Origin: Tamaricihabitans halophyticus
GTDB taxonomy: Bacteria > Actinomycetota > Actinomycetes > Mycobacteriales > Pseudonocardiaceae
DNA length: 64,000 nt
Assembly: GCF_004340875.1 (NCBI RefSeq)
Contig: NZ_SLXQ01000001.1
Location: 310,001 to 374,000 of the forward strand
Direction of reading: 5' to 3'
Positions within the stretch are counted from its first letter, which is position 1; each line of letters opens with the position of its first letter. Shown piece by piece: positions 8,921 through 16,737 of the stretch. A model generated the notes under the pieces. It saw only the letters and a program-made list of their open reading frames with translations. It made no database searches and had not been told where the DNA came from. The position numbers were made by a program, and so were the translations under genes.

Positions 8921-9897
8921 GCCCGAAAGAGGGAACACCCAAGAAGAACCTGATGTTGTTCTCCGGGCGAGCGCACCCGGAGCTCGCCGAAGAGGTCGCC
9001 AAGCACCTGAACGTTAGCCTGACCTCGCAGGCTGCGTACGACTTCGCGAACGGCGAGATCTTCGTCCGGTTCAACGAGTCGGTGCGCGGTAATGACGCCT
9101 TCGTGATCCAGAGCCACACCGAACCGTTGAACAAGTGGGTGATGGAGCAGCTGATCATGGTGGACGCGCTCAAGCGCGGCTCCGCCAAGCGGATCACCGT
9201 GGTGATGCCGTTCTACCCGTACGCGCGGCAGGACAAGAAGCACAAGGGCCGCGAGCCGATCTCCGCGCGGCTGATGGCGGACCTGTTCAAGACGGCTGGC
9301 GCGGATCGGATCATGACGGTGGATATGCACACCGCGCAGATCTCCGGGTTCTTCGACGGCCCAGTGGACCACCTGTTCGCGCAGAACGTGCTCGCCGACT
9401 ACATCAGGGAGAACTACCCCACGGACAACCTCACCGTGGTGTCCCCGGATTCGGGCCGGGTGCGGCTAGCGGAGAAGTGGGCGCAGGTACTCGGCGACCG
9501 GCCGATCGCCTTCATCCACAAGACCCGTGATCCGTCCAAACCGAACGAGGCGGTGGCCAACCGGGTGGTCGGGCACGTCGACGGCCAGGTGTGCGTGCTG
9601 CTCGACGATATGGTCGACACTGGCGGCACGATCGCCAAGGCCGCGCGGGCGCTGCAGGAGCAGGGCGCGAAGCAGGTGATCATCGCGGCCACGCACGGCG
9701 TGCTCTCCGGTCCGGCCGCGGAGCGGCTGGCCAACTGCGGTGCGGCTGAAGTGATCTTCACGAACACCCTGCCGATCTCGGACGAGAAGCGCTTCCCCGG
9801 GCTGACCGTGCTCTCCATCGCACCACTGCTCGCCAACGCTATCCAGCAGGTCTTCGAGGACGGCTCGGTGACGAGCCTGTTCGACGGCAACGCCTGA
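8917..9897 (+). CDS. prs: Ribose-phosphate pyrophosphokinase
   Basis: Makes PRPP from ribose 5-phosphate and ATP for purine, pyrimidine, histidine and tryptophan synthesis; in actinobacteria PRPP also feeds the decaprenyl-phosphoryl-arabinose route. Motifs: FANGEIFVRFNESVRGND near residue 45, PYARQDKKHKGREPIS (flexible ATP-binding loop), VDMHTAQISGFF, and the PRPP-binding loop LLDDMVDTGGT near residue 228. The length of 326 is typical. It is coupled to glmU by ATGA and followed by a strong hairpin at 9910-9956. Confidence 0.97.
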   Translation: MSPKEGTPKKNLMLFSGRAHPELAEEVAKHLNVSLTSQAAYDFANGEIFVRFNESVRGNDAFVIQSHTEPLNKWVMEQLIMVDALKRGSAKRITVVMPFYPYARQDKKHKGREPISARLMADLFKTAGADRIMTVDMHTAQISGFFDGPVDHLFAQNVLADYIRENYPTDNLTVVSPDSGRVRLAEKWAQVLGDRPIAFIHKTRDPSKPNEAVANRVVGHVDGQVCVLLDDMVDTGGTIAKAARALQEQGAKQVIIAATHGVLSGPAAERLANCGAAEVIFTNTLPISDEKRFPGLTVLSIAPLLANAIQQVFEDGSVTSLFDGNA

Positions 9898-9909
9898 GTT
9901 CGCGACCCT

Positions 9910-9956
9910 CGCGCCCAGCCAGCCTGGTTCCGTGCCGGAACAGGTGGCTGGGCGCG
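9910..9956. terminator. Hairpin terminator between convergent prs and transporter gene
   Basis: A 12-bp perfect stem, CGCGCCCAGCCA (9910-9921) with TGGCTGGGCGCG (9945-9956), extends inward through CCTGGTTCC/GGAACAGG with one bulge. It lies 12 bp after the prs stop and 17 bp from the end of the convergent transporter gene, so it could act in both directions. There is no T-tract, as is common in high-GC actinobacteria. Confidence 0.75.
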
Positions 9957-9973
9957 GGTATGTGTGGAGCCGG

Positions 9974-11263
9974 CTAGTCGAACTGGCCGATGATCTCGTT
10001 CACCGCGAGCACGACGAACAGCACGAGGCAGAGCACCAGTATCCCGTTGGACAGCCAGCGGGACCGGTACTCCGCCGGCATCAGCTGTTTGGAGTTCAGC
10101 AGCATCAGCAGGGTGCCCGCGAGGAACGGCATGAACAGCGCGCCGAGCACGCCGTAGACCACGACCAGCTGGAACGGCCGGTCGAGGAAGAGCAACAGCA
10201 TCGGTGGGAAGGTCAACCACAGCAGGTAGAGCCGGAACGCCAGGCTGGTCCGTCCCGCTTTGTCCTGATAGGACTCCACGGTCTCCGCGGGCGCTTCCTT
10301 GGGCATCCGCCAGGTTCGCCACCAGTCCGCGAACATCAGGCTGACCCCGTTCCACACGCCGAGCACCGAGGAGAAGGCCACGGCGAAGAAACCGATCAGG
10401 AACGGGATGCGGGCCCATTCGCCGTAGTCGTTGGCAAGGACGGTGCCAACGGTGAGCAGCCCCTCGTCGTCCTCGGTGATGTTGGTGCCGCCCAGGATTC
10501 CAGCGCCGACCACCAGCATGGCAAGCACGAAGATGCCGGTCATGGTGTAGCCGACCGCGTTGTCGAAGCGCATCATCGGCACCCAGCGTGGTCCGCTCCA
10601 CCCCTTGGACAGCGTCCAGTAGCCGTAGGCGGCCATCGTGATGGTGCCGCCGACCCCGCCGATCAGCCCGAGTACGTACACCAGTGAGCCACTCGGCAGC
10701 CGGGGCACGAATCCCTCGAACAGGGCGGGCAGGTTCGGGCCGACCAGGATCGCGGTGCCGACCACGGTCACGAACATGACGCCGACCAGCACGGTGATGA
10801 CCTTCTCGAAGATCGCGTACCTGCCGAACCAGACCAGTACTAGGCCGAGTACGCCGCAGATCATCGCCCAGTACCGCACCGAGATATCCGGGAACAGCGC
10901 GTTCAGCGGCAGTGCCGAGGCGGACATCGCGGTGGCCCCGTAGACGAAGCCCCAGACGACGACATAGGCGCCGAAGTAGGTAACCGCCCAGCGCCCGAGG
11001 GTGCGCCAGCCGGACATCATCGTCCGGCCGGAGGCCAACGACCAACGGCCGACCGCCTCACCGAGCGCGAGTTTGAGGATCGTGCCGACGATGACCGCCC
11101 AGAACAGCACATAGCCGAACCGCGCGCCGGCCACCAGGGTGGCCACCAGGTCGCCGGCACCAACACCGGTGGCCGCGGCGATGATGCCGGGGCCGAGTTG
11201 CTTGGCGCGGGCACGGAAGCCGGTGGGTGGCTGGGTGGGGTTATCCGAGGTGGCTTGTGTCAC
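9974..11263 (-). CDS. NRAMP-fold (SLC11-like) membrane transporter, atypical
   Basis: About eleven hydrophobic segments in 429 residues with overall NRAMP similarity: N-terminal GPGIIAAATGVGAGDLVATL and the family-like EKVITVLVGVMFVTVV region. Classical Mn/Fe NRAMPs coordinate metal with DPGN in helix 1 and MPH in helix 6. Here the equivalent stretches read GAGD and TITMAAYGYW, so neither canonical motif is present. It may carry Mg2+, another ion, or a non-metal substrate. A short hydrophilic loop contains KEAPAETVESYQDKAGR. It lies alone, convergent with prs and divergent from rplY. Confidence 0.78.
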   Translation of the reverse strand: MTQATSDNPTQPPTGFRARAKQLGPGIIAAATGVGAGDLVATLVAGARFGYVLFWAVIVGTILKLALGEAVGRWSLASGRTMMSGWRTLGRWAVTYFGAYVVVWGFVYGATAMSASALPLNALFPDISVRYWAMICGVLGLVLVWFGRYAIFEKVITVLVGVMFVTVVGTAILVGPNLPALFEGFVPRLPSGSLVYVLGLIGGVGGTITMAAYGYWTLSKGWSGPRWVPMMRFDNAVGYTMTGIFVLAMLVVGAGILGGTNITEDDEGLLTVGTVLANDYGEWARIPFLIGFFAVAFSSVLGVWNGVSLMFADWWRTWRMPKEAPAETVESYQDKAGRTSLAFRLYLLWLTFPPMLLLFLDRPFQLVVVYGVLGALFMPFLAGTLLMLLNSKQLMPAEYRSRWLSNGILVLCLVLFVVLAVNEIIGQFD

Positions 11264-11578
11264 GCGGTCAAGCTACGTCGCGCCCCGACCTGTGTCTATC
11301 GGTGCACGCTGGGTAGATATCGAGTCGTTGGATTTCGCCACCGCGTACCCCGGGGCTCGCGCGGATAACCGGCGGCCTAGAATGGGTGGGTTGCCTCGGC
11401 GAGGCTGGCTCGGGTTTGTTCGGCCGGCGTGATCGACGCGGCAGTGCGCCATTCGATGCGTGCTGCGTGCCGCGTTCATGTCTCCGCGCCCAGCCGCCTG
11501 GCCGCCGGCCACTGCCCCGACTCATGATGCGCGGTGATGTCCGCCGTGCACCGTATCGTTCGCAAGGAGAGCATTACC
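11264..11578. other. Intergenic region between divergent transporter and rplY
   Basis: 315 bp without a gene that I can support. It should hold divergent promoters for the transporter and rplY. A -10-like TAGAAT lies at 11378-11383, but I see no good -35 partner. The rplY ribosome-binding site AAGGAG is at the right end. No terminator, repeat or RNA motif was recognised. Confidence 0.5.
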
Positions 11579-12208
11579 GTGTCCGAGGTCCGTTTGAACG
11601 TCGAAGCGCGTACCGAGTTCGGTAAGGGCGCGGCCCGTCGAACCCGCCGCGCGGGCAAGATCCCCGCGGTGCTCTACGGCCACGGCTCCGACCCGAAGCA
11701 TGTCTCACTGCCGGCCGTCGAGTTCGCCAGGGTGATCCGGGAGAACGGCCACAACGCCGTTCTCGAGCTGCGTATTGGCAGCACCGACCGCGAGCTGGTG
11801 CTGACCAAGACGATCACCACGCACCCGCTGAAGAACTACATCGAGCACGTCGACCTGCTTTCCATCAAGCGCGGCGAGAAGGTCAACGTGGATGTGCCGA
11901 TCGTGGTTTCCGGTGACCCGGAGCCGGGCACCCTGCTCACCCAGGACCTGAACGAGCTGTCCGTCGAGGCGGACGCGCTGAAGATCCCTGAGCAGATCGA
12001 GCTGTCCGTGGATGGCGCCGAGGCCGGCACCCAGTACCACGCTTCCGACCTTTCGCTGCCGGATGGCGTCGAGCTGGTCAGCGACCCCGAGCTGCTGGTG
12101 GTCAACATCGTGGTCGCGCCGACCGCGGAGGACATGGAGAGCGAGGGCGACACCGACGGTGCCGTCGCCGAGGAGGAGCCCGCGGCGGAGTCCAGCGAGG
12201 AGAGCTGA
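11579..12208 (+). CDS. rplY: 50S ribosomal protein bL25 (general stress protein Ctc type)
   Basis: Binds 5S rRNA in the large ribosomal subunit. It is the long two-domain Ctc form: the N-terminal L25 domain (RTEFGKGAARRTRRAGKIPA, LYGHGSDPKHVSLP) and a C-terminal TL5-type beta domain (VDVPIVVSGDPEPGTLLTQD). A very acidic tail (EDMESEGDTDGAVAEEEPAA) follows. The GTG at 11579 is chosen because AAGGAG lies 9 bp upstream; this gives MSEVRLNVEARTEFG, matching the family, at 209 residues. It precedes pth by 29 bp on the same strand, as in mycobacteria. Confidence 0.96.
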   Translation: MSEVRLNVEARTEFGKGAARRTRRAGKIPAVLYGHGSDPKHVSLPAVEFARVIRENGHNAVLELRIGSTDRELVLTKTITTHPLKNYIEHVDLLSIKRGEKVNVDVPIVVSGDPEPGTLLTQDLNELSVEADALKIPEQIELSVDGAEAGTQYHASDLSLPDGVELVSDPELLVVNIVVAPTAEDMESEGDTDGAVAEEEPAAESSEES

Positions 12209-12237
12209 GGCTACTAGCCCGATTGCCTGGAGAACAG

Positions 12238-12831
12238 GTGACAACGGCGAACGATATTCCCGGGGCCGGCGAGCGGATTCTGCTCGCCGGCCTTGGCAAT
12301 CCAGGGCCACGCTATGCGGGTAACCGGCACAACGTGGGCTTTCTGGTGGTCGATGAGCTTGCCGCGCGGCTCGGCGGCAAGTTCAAGGCGCATAAGTGCG
12401 GCGCCGACATCCTGGAGGGGCGGCTCGGCGGGGCGCAGGTCGCGCTGGTCAGACCGCGTTCCTTCATGAACCTTTCGGGTAGCGCGGTGGCTGGCGCGGC
12501 GCGGTTCTTCAAGGTGTCCCCTGCCGGAATCGTGGTCGTACACGATGAGCTCGATCTGCCGTTCGAGGCGGTACGGCTGAAGCTCGGCGGCGGCGAGAAC
12601 GGCCACAATGGACTGCGTTCGATCAGCAAATCGCTGAGTACCAAGGATTACTTCCGAGTGCGCGTCGGGGTGGGGCGACCGCCGGGCAGGATGGATCCGG
12701 CCGACTACGTGCTGCGGGACTTCTCTCCGGTGGAGCGTAAGGAGTTGGCCTTCGTGGTGGATCGCGCGGCGGATGCCACCGAGGCGTTGCTGCGGGGTGG
12801 CTTGGCCGCCGCCCAGAACGCTTTCCACTGA
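12238..12831 (+). CDS. pth: Peptidyl-tRNA hydrolase
   Basis: Recycles tRNA by cleaving the ester bond of prematurely released peptidyl-tRNA. Signature residues are present: LAGLGNPGPRYAGNRHNVGF (catalytic His in NRHNVG), RPRSFMNLSGSAV, VVHDELDLPF (catalytic Asp region) and GGGENGHNGLRSI. The GTG at 12238 follows GGAG with good spacing and gives 197 residues; a TTG at 12223 is a weaker alternative. It probably forms an operon with rplY. The convergent kdgK ends 43 bp downstream, with a palindromic repeat covering that junction. Confidence 0.97.
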   Translation: MTTANDIPGAGERILLAGLGNPGPRYAGNRHNVGFLVVDELAARLGGKFKAHKCGADILEGRLGGAQVALVRPRSFMNLSGSAVAGAARFFKVSPAGIVVVHDELDLPFEAVRLKLGGGENGHNGLRSISKSLSTKDYFRVRVGVGRPPGRMDPADYVLRDFSPVERKELAFVVDRAADATEALLRGGLAAAQNAFH

Positions 12832-12855
12832 GCGCCGCACCCACCGTGACGCCGC

Positions 12856-12886
12856 GTAGCCGCGTTCTTTAAGGTTAGCGCGCTAC
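12856..12886. repeat. Dispersed palindromic repeat, subtype 2, at the kdgK 3' end
   Basis: GTAGCCGCG...GCGCGCTAC arms enclose TTCTTTAAGGTTA. On the minus strand the half CCTTAAAGAACGCGG matches the repeat family seen at 42759, 49186 and elsewhere, while the other arm has changed but remains self-complementary. The minus-strand TAA stop of kdgK (12875-12877) and its last codons lie inside it. Confidence 0.7.
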
Positions 12887-13843
12887 GTCGGGGCTGGTGA
12901 GCAGGTCGAGCTCAGCCCGGGTGGGCAGTCCCTCCCAGTCGCCGGCCACGGTGACCGCGAAAGCGCCTACTGCCGCGGCGATGCGCAGCCGGTCCGCGAT
13001 GCTGCCCCCGCGTACCCGTTCCGCGAGGTAGCCAGCCGCGAACCCGTCGCCGGCGCCCACCGGATCGAGCGCGCGCACCTGGTAGCGCGGCGCCTCGTAT
13101 GTCTCCCCCGCGACGCAGGCGGTCGCGCCGCGCGCGCCCCGCTTCAGCAGCACCTCGCCGGGCCCGAGTTCGCCGAGCGCGCGGGCGAGTCCGGAACTGT
13201 CCATTGTGTCCGCGTCGTCGACGAGTAGTCCCGCCTCTGTTTCGGTGGCGAACACGATCTGGGCGTGCTCGACCAGCCAGCGGTAGTCCGCGACGGCGTG
13301 CGCCGCGCTCCACAGTGTCTCGCGGTGGTTGATGTCCACTGCCACGGGCACTCCCGCGTGATTCGCCATCCGCACGGCGGCCCGCACCGCCTCGCGCGCG
13401 GATTCACTCAGCGCCGGGGTGATCCCACTGACGTGCAGTACCGCCGCGCCGGCAACCAGCTCTGGATCGACATCCTCCTGGCACAACTGAGATCCGGCGC
13501 TTCCGGCACGGCGGTAGCTGACCCTGGTGACCTCCGCGGTACGCCGCTCCTTGATCATCAACCCGGTCGGTGCCGTGGCATCCGTGCCCACCCCGGAAAC
13601 GTCCACGCCGGCACCGGCGAGGGTTTGCCGGATCAGCTCGCCGAACTCGTCAGCGCCGACCCTACCGAGCCAGGCGCTCGGTAGGCCAAGCCTGGCCGCA
13701 CCAATGGCCACTGTGGACTCCGCGCCGGCCACCCGCAGATCGAGTCCGCGCTGCTGGCGCAACAACCCCACTTCCGGGCAGGCGAGTACGGCCATGGTTT
13801 CGCCGAGCGTCACCAGTGCCGGACGCGTGGACGGGCGACTCAC
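12875..13843 (-). CDS. kdgK: 2-keto-3-deoxy-sugar-acid kinase (PfkB family)
   Basis: Phosphorylates 2-dehydro-3-deoxy-D-galactonate (or gluconate) at O6. PfkB/ribokinase fold: N-terminal VTLGETMAVLACPEVGLLR, substrate lid region GAESTVAIGAARLG, and C-terminal PfkB signature DPVGAGDGFAAGYLAE with the catalytic Asp in GAGD. In enterobacteria the galactonate kinase DgoK is a different (ASKHA-fold) family, so here the step is filled by a non-orthologous PfkB enzyme, as in many actinobacteria. The GTG start overlaps the aldolase stop by 4 bp (GTGA). It is the last gene of the MHS transporter-aldolase-kinase operon. Confidence 0.87.
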   Translation of the reverse strand: MSRPSTRPALVTLGETMAVLACPEVGLLRQQRGLDLRVAGAESTVAIGAARLGLPSAWLGRVGADEFGELIRQTLAGAGVDVSGVGTDATAPTGLMIKERRTAEVTRVSYRRAGSAGSQLCQEDVDPELVAGAAVLHVSGITPALSESAREAVRAAVRMANHAGVPVAVDINHRETLWSAAHAVADYRWLVEHAQIVFATETEAGLLVDDADTMDSSGLARALGELGPGEVLLKRGARGATACVAGETYEAPRYQVRALDPVGAGDGFAAGYLAERVRGGSIADRLRIAAAVGAFAVTVAGDWEGLPTRAELDLLTSPDVAR

Positions 13844-14499
13844 TGACGCTCCCGCCCGCTCGCCACGGCGGCCAACACCGTGCGAGTCCGTTCAGCCAGT
13901 TCGGCCAGTGAGCCACCACGTAGTGCATCGCCGAGCAGTGGGTTGCCCAGTCCGAGCGCGAGTGCGCCGGCGGCGAGGTAGTCGCCGGCCAGCTCCAGCC
14001 GAACACCGCCGGTTGGGATCAGTGGCACATCGTCCAGCGGGGCACGGAGTTCGCGAAGGTAGGCGGGCCCGCCGAGGTTGGCGGGGAACAGTTTCACCGC
14101 AGCGGCGCCGAGCTCCCATGCGGTGCTCACCTCGGTGGCGGTGAACGCGCCTGGGTACCAGGGCAGGCCCACCTCGAGCGCGGCCTCGCCCACGTCCGCG
14201 CGCGTGTCCGGGGCGACAAGGAACCGCGCACCGGCGGAGATGGCGGCCCTGGCCTGGGCGGCCGTCCGCACGGTGCCCGCGCCGATCTCCGCCCGCGTGC
14301 CGTACCGCCGCGTTGCCGAGCTGATGATCTCCAGTGCGCCCGGGGTGTTCAGGGTGACTTCCAGGCAGGTGCAATCGGCGTCGACCAGGGTGTCGATGAT
14401 CTCGCCGAGCCGGGGTGCGGCAACCGCATCGCCGCGCAGGATGGCCACCACCCCGATTCGCCGTAGTTCGGCCCCTGGGGTGGGTCGATTACTGGTCAT
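13840..14499 (-). CDS. 2-dehydro-3-deoxy-6-phosphogalactonate/gluconate aldolase
   Basis: Class I aldolase that cleaves KDPGal or KDPG to pyruvate and glyceraldehyde 3-phosphate. The KDPG-aldolase TIM barrel shows the general base Glu in CLEVTLNTPGAL near residue 45 and the Schiff-base Lys in AAVKLFPANLGG near residue 133. The phosphate-binding end reads LIPTGGV. With the galactonate dehydratase across the divergent promoter, the substrate is most likely 2-keto-3-deoxy-6-phosphogalactonate (DgoA role). The ATG at 14499 overlaps the transporter stop by 4 bp; a further 41 open codons upstream lie inside the transporter gene. Confidence 0.88.
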   Translation of the reverse strand: MTSNRPTPGAELRRIGVVAILRGDAVAAPRLGEIIDTLVDADCTCLEVTLNTPGALEIISSATRRYGTRAEIGAGTVRTAAQARAAISAGARFLVAPDTRADVGEAALEVGLPWYPGAFTATEVSTAWELGAAAVKLFPANLGGPAYLRELRAPLDDVPLIPTGGVRLELAGDYLAAGALALGLGNPLLGDALRGGSLAELAERTRTVLAAVASGRERQ

Positions 14500-15878
14500 C
14501 GGGAGGTTGCCTCCGTCGTCGTTTCCGTACCGGTCGCGGTGACCTCGGAGAGCTCCGCGGCCACGTGGTCGCCGCCGATCCCGGCCTTCACCGGCGCGGT
14601 CTCGGGCAAGGCAAGTGCGCACACCGCTGTGATGATGCCGGATAGCGCCATATAGCCGGCGAGGTACCAGGGTTGGTCGTTACCGAGCTGGACGAGCAGT
14701 GCGGCCATGAACGGCGCGGTACCAGCGAAGATCACCCCGTTGAACTCCCGAACCGCGACCAGGCCGCTGTAGCGCACCTCGGTGGGGACTGCCTCGGAGT
14801 AGAACGAACCGGTGACCGCGAAGATCGAGTTCAGGATCAGCGCGAAGCCGATCACGATGGCCAGCCAGATCAACCAGGTCTGTCTAGTGTTGATCATCAG
14901 GAAGAACGGGTAGGCGAAGGCGGCGATCGCGAACCCGCCAACAATGATCACCGGTTTACGGCCGATCCGGTCAGATAGCGCCCCGGCGATCGGGATGGTC
15001 ACAATGGACACCATCCCGGCAATGGTGGTGCCAAGCACCGCGATGTTGTCGGAAAGCCCGAGCTGCTGGGAGAGGTAGCTCGGTAAGTATCCCTGGATCG
15101 AGTACGAAGCGACCGCCGTCGCACAGCCCGTGCCGATCAGCAACAGGATGGCCTTGGGCCGGGTGCGCAGGGTGGTCAAGATCGGCAGTCGTTCCCGCCG
15201 GCCACTTTCCCGCACGTTCTCGAACTGCTCGGATTCCGGCATCATCGCGCGCAGCACGAGCGCACCGAGCACCACGATGATCGAGGCCAGGAACGGAATC
15301 CGCCAGCCCCAGGTGAGGAACTGCTCTTCCGGCAGGCTGGCGACCGCGCCGAGCGCGCCGGAGGCGAGCACCACACCGATGAACTGCCCCGAGCCCGGCA
15401 GCGAGGCGTAGAAGCCGCGCTTTTCTGGCTTCGCGCTTTCCGCGGAGAGCACCAGCGCGCCGCCGTACTCGGCGCCAACTCCGAAGCCCTGCAGGAGCCG
15501 GCAGAGCACCAGCAGGGTGGGCGCCCAGAAACCGATCTGCTCGTAGGTGGGCAGGAAGCCGATCGCGAAGGTGCTGACCCCCATGAGCAGCACGGTAAGT
15601 AGCAACACTGGCCGGCGACCGATCCGGTCGCCGAGGTGCGCGAGCAGCACGCCGCCGATCGGCCGTACCGCGAAACCAACCCCGAAGGTGGCGAACGAGG
15701 CAAGCGTGCCCGCGGCGGGAGAGGCGGCCGAGAAGAACAGCTTGTTGAACACGATCGCTGACGCCGCGCCGAACAGGAAGAAGTCGTACCACTCGAGGAT
15801 CGAGCCGACCACGCTCGCCCGCGCGGTACGACGCTGACGCACGGAAAGCGGCATCGTCGCCGCCGGTGAACTCCCCAC
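14496..15878 (-). CDS. MFS transporter, metabolite:H+ symporter (MHS) family
   Basis: About twelve membrane segments in 460 residues. MHS hallmarks are present: SVVGSILEWYDFFLFG at the N-terminus, LGDRIGRRPVLL between helices 2 and 3, and GFGVGAEYGGALVLSAESA. The second half repeats LSDRIGRKPVI. The GTG at 15878 is chosen for its excellent GGAGG five bases upstream; an ATG at 15854 would start at MPLSVRQRR. First gene of the three-gene operon with aldolase and kinase, so it most likely imports D-galactonate or a related sugar acid. Confidence 0.9.
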   Translation of the reverse strand: MGSSPAATMPLSVRQRRTARASVVGSILEWYDFFLFGAASAIVFNKLFFSAASPAAGTLASFATFGVGFAVRPIGGVLLAHLGDRIGRRPVLLLTVLLMGVSTFAIGFLPTYEQIGFWAPTLLVLCRLLQGFGVGAEYGGALVLSAESAKPEKRGFYASLPGSGQFIGVVLASGALGAVASLPEEQFLTWGWRIPFLASIIVVLGALVLRAMMPESEQFENVRESGRRERLPILTTLRTRPKAILLLIGTGCATAVASYSIQGYLPSYLSQQLGLSDNIAVLGTTIAGMVSIVTIPIAGALSDRIGRKPVIIVGGFAIAAFAYPFFLMINTRQTWLIWLAIVIGFALILNSIFAVTGSFYSEAVPTEVRYSGLVAVREFNGVIFAGTAPFMAALLVQLGNDQPWYLAGYMALSGIITAVCALALPETAPVKAGIGGDHVAAELSEVTATGTETTTEATSR

Positions 15879-15890
15879 TGGAACCTCCGC

Positions 15891-15925
15891 TTGCAATATT
15901 TGCAAACATCTTGTTAATGTTGCAA
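15891..15925. promoter_or_regulatory. Divergent iclR/transporter promoter with three TTGCAA boxes
   Basis: The self-complementary hexamer TTGCAA occurs at 15891, 15900 and 15920 in an AT-rich patch. TTTGCAAACAT and ATGTTGCAAA form an imperfect inverted repeat around TTGTTA. On the plus strand TTGCAA (15891-15896) and TAATGT (15915-15920) are 18 bp apart and could be the -35 and -10 of iclR; a mirror arrangement serves the transporter. This is the natural operator for the IclR protein (inference). Confidence 0.65.
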
Positions 15926-15968
15926 ACACGGTGGCATCTGGGGACACTGTTGGTCAAGGAGGACGGCG

Positions 15969-16709
15969 ATGTCGAAGACGGTGGCGAAGGCGTTGAGCGC
16001 GCTCGAGCTGGTGCGCGGGGGTTCGCGCAGCCTCTCCGAGCTCGCCGATCATCTGGGCACCCATGCGTCGACGGCGATGCGACTGTTGCAGCCAGTCGTG
16101 GACGCCGGACTGCTTGCTCGTGGCGCGGATGGCAGGTACCGGCTCGGGTTGCGCTTGGTGGAGCTTGGCCAGGACGCGATGGAGACGTTGGATCTGCGCG
16201 CCGCCGCGCACCCGTACCTTGTCGAGTTGGCCGCGCAGACCCGTTGCACGATACATCTGGCGCAATTGCTTGACGACGCGATCGTCTATGCGGACAAGGT
16301 GGAGGCACCCGGCGGGGTGCGGATGTGGTCGCGGGTCGGCCGGCAGGTTCCGTTGCACACGGCGGCGGCGAGCAAGGCGATCCTCGCTGGGCTACCACCG
16401 GAGCAGCGTGTGGATCTGTTGCGTGGCTGGGAGTTCACCCCGTACACGCCGCGCACGGTAGCGGATGTGTCCGAGTTGGAGCTTCAACTGTCCGAAGTGG
16501 CCGAGTGTGGCTTTGCGCGGGACGATGCCGAGTTCGAGCCGCTGGTGCACTGCATCGGGGTTCCGCTGCGCATCCCTGGTGAGCTGGCGCCGGCCGCGAT
16601 CTCGGCAACGGCGGTGCGTGAGCGCCCGAGTGATGCGGAAGTAGCTGAGTTGGTCGAGCGGTTGCGCGCGACGGTGACCGCGATCCAGCGTGAGCTGGGC
16701 AAGACCTGA
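15969..16709 (+). CDS. IclR family transcriptional regulator of galactonate genes
   Basis: N-terminal winged helix (VAKALSALELVRGGSRSLSELA, HASTAMRLLQPVVDAGLL) and C-terminal effector-binding domain (GRQVPLHTAAASKAILAGLP, CGFARDDAEFEPLVHCIGVPL). AAGGAGG lies 7 bp before the ATG. It sits between the divergent transporter-aldolase-kinase operon and the galactonate dehydratase gene, with TTGCAA operator boxes in the shared promoter. The effector is therefore probably D-galactonate or its dehydration product (inference). The dehydratase start lies 28 bp downstream, so the two are probably cotranscribed. Confidence 0.92.
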   Translation: MSKTVAKALSALELVRGGSRSLSELADHLGTHASTAMRLLQPVVDAGLLARGADGRYRLGLRLVELGQDAMETLDLRAAAHPYLVELAAQTRCTIHLAQLLDDAIVYADKVEAPGGVRMWSRVGRQVPLHTAAASKAILAGLPPEQRVDLLRGWEFTPYTPRTVADVSELELQLSEVAECGFARDDAEFEPLVHCIGVPLRIPGELAPAAISATAVRERPSDAEVAELVERLRATVTAIQRELGKT

Positions 16710-16737
16710 GATACCGAGGTTGGGAAGGATCCGGCTT

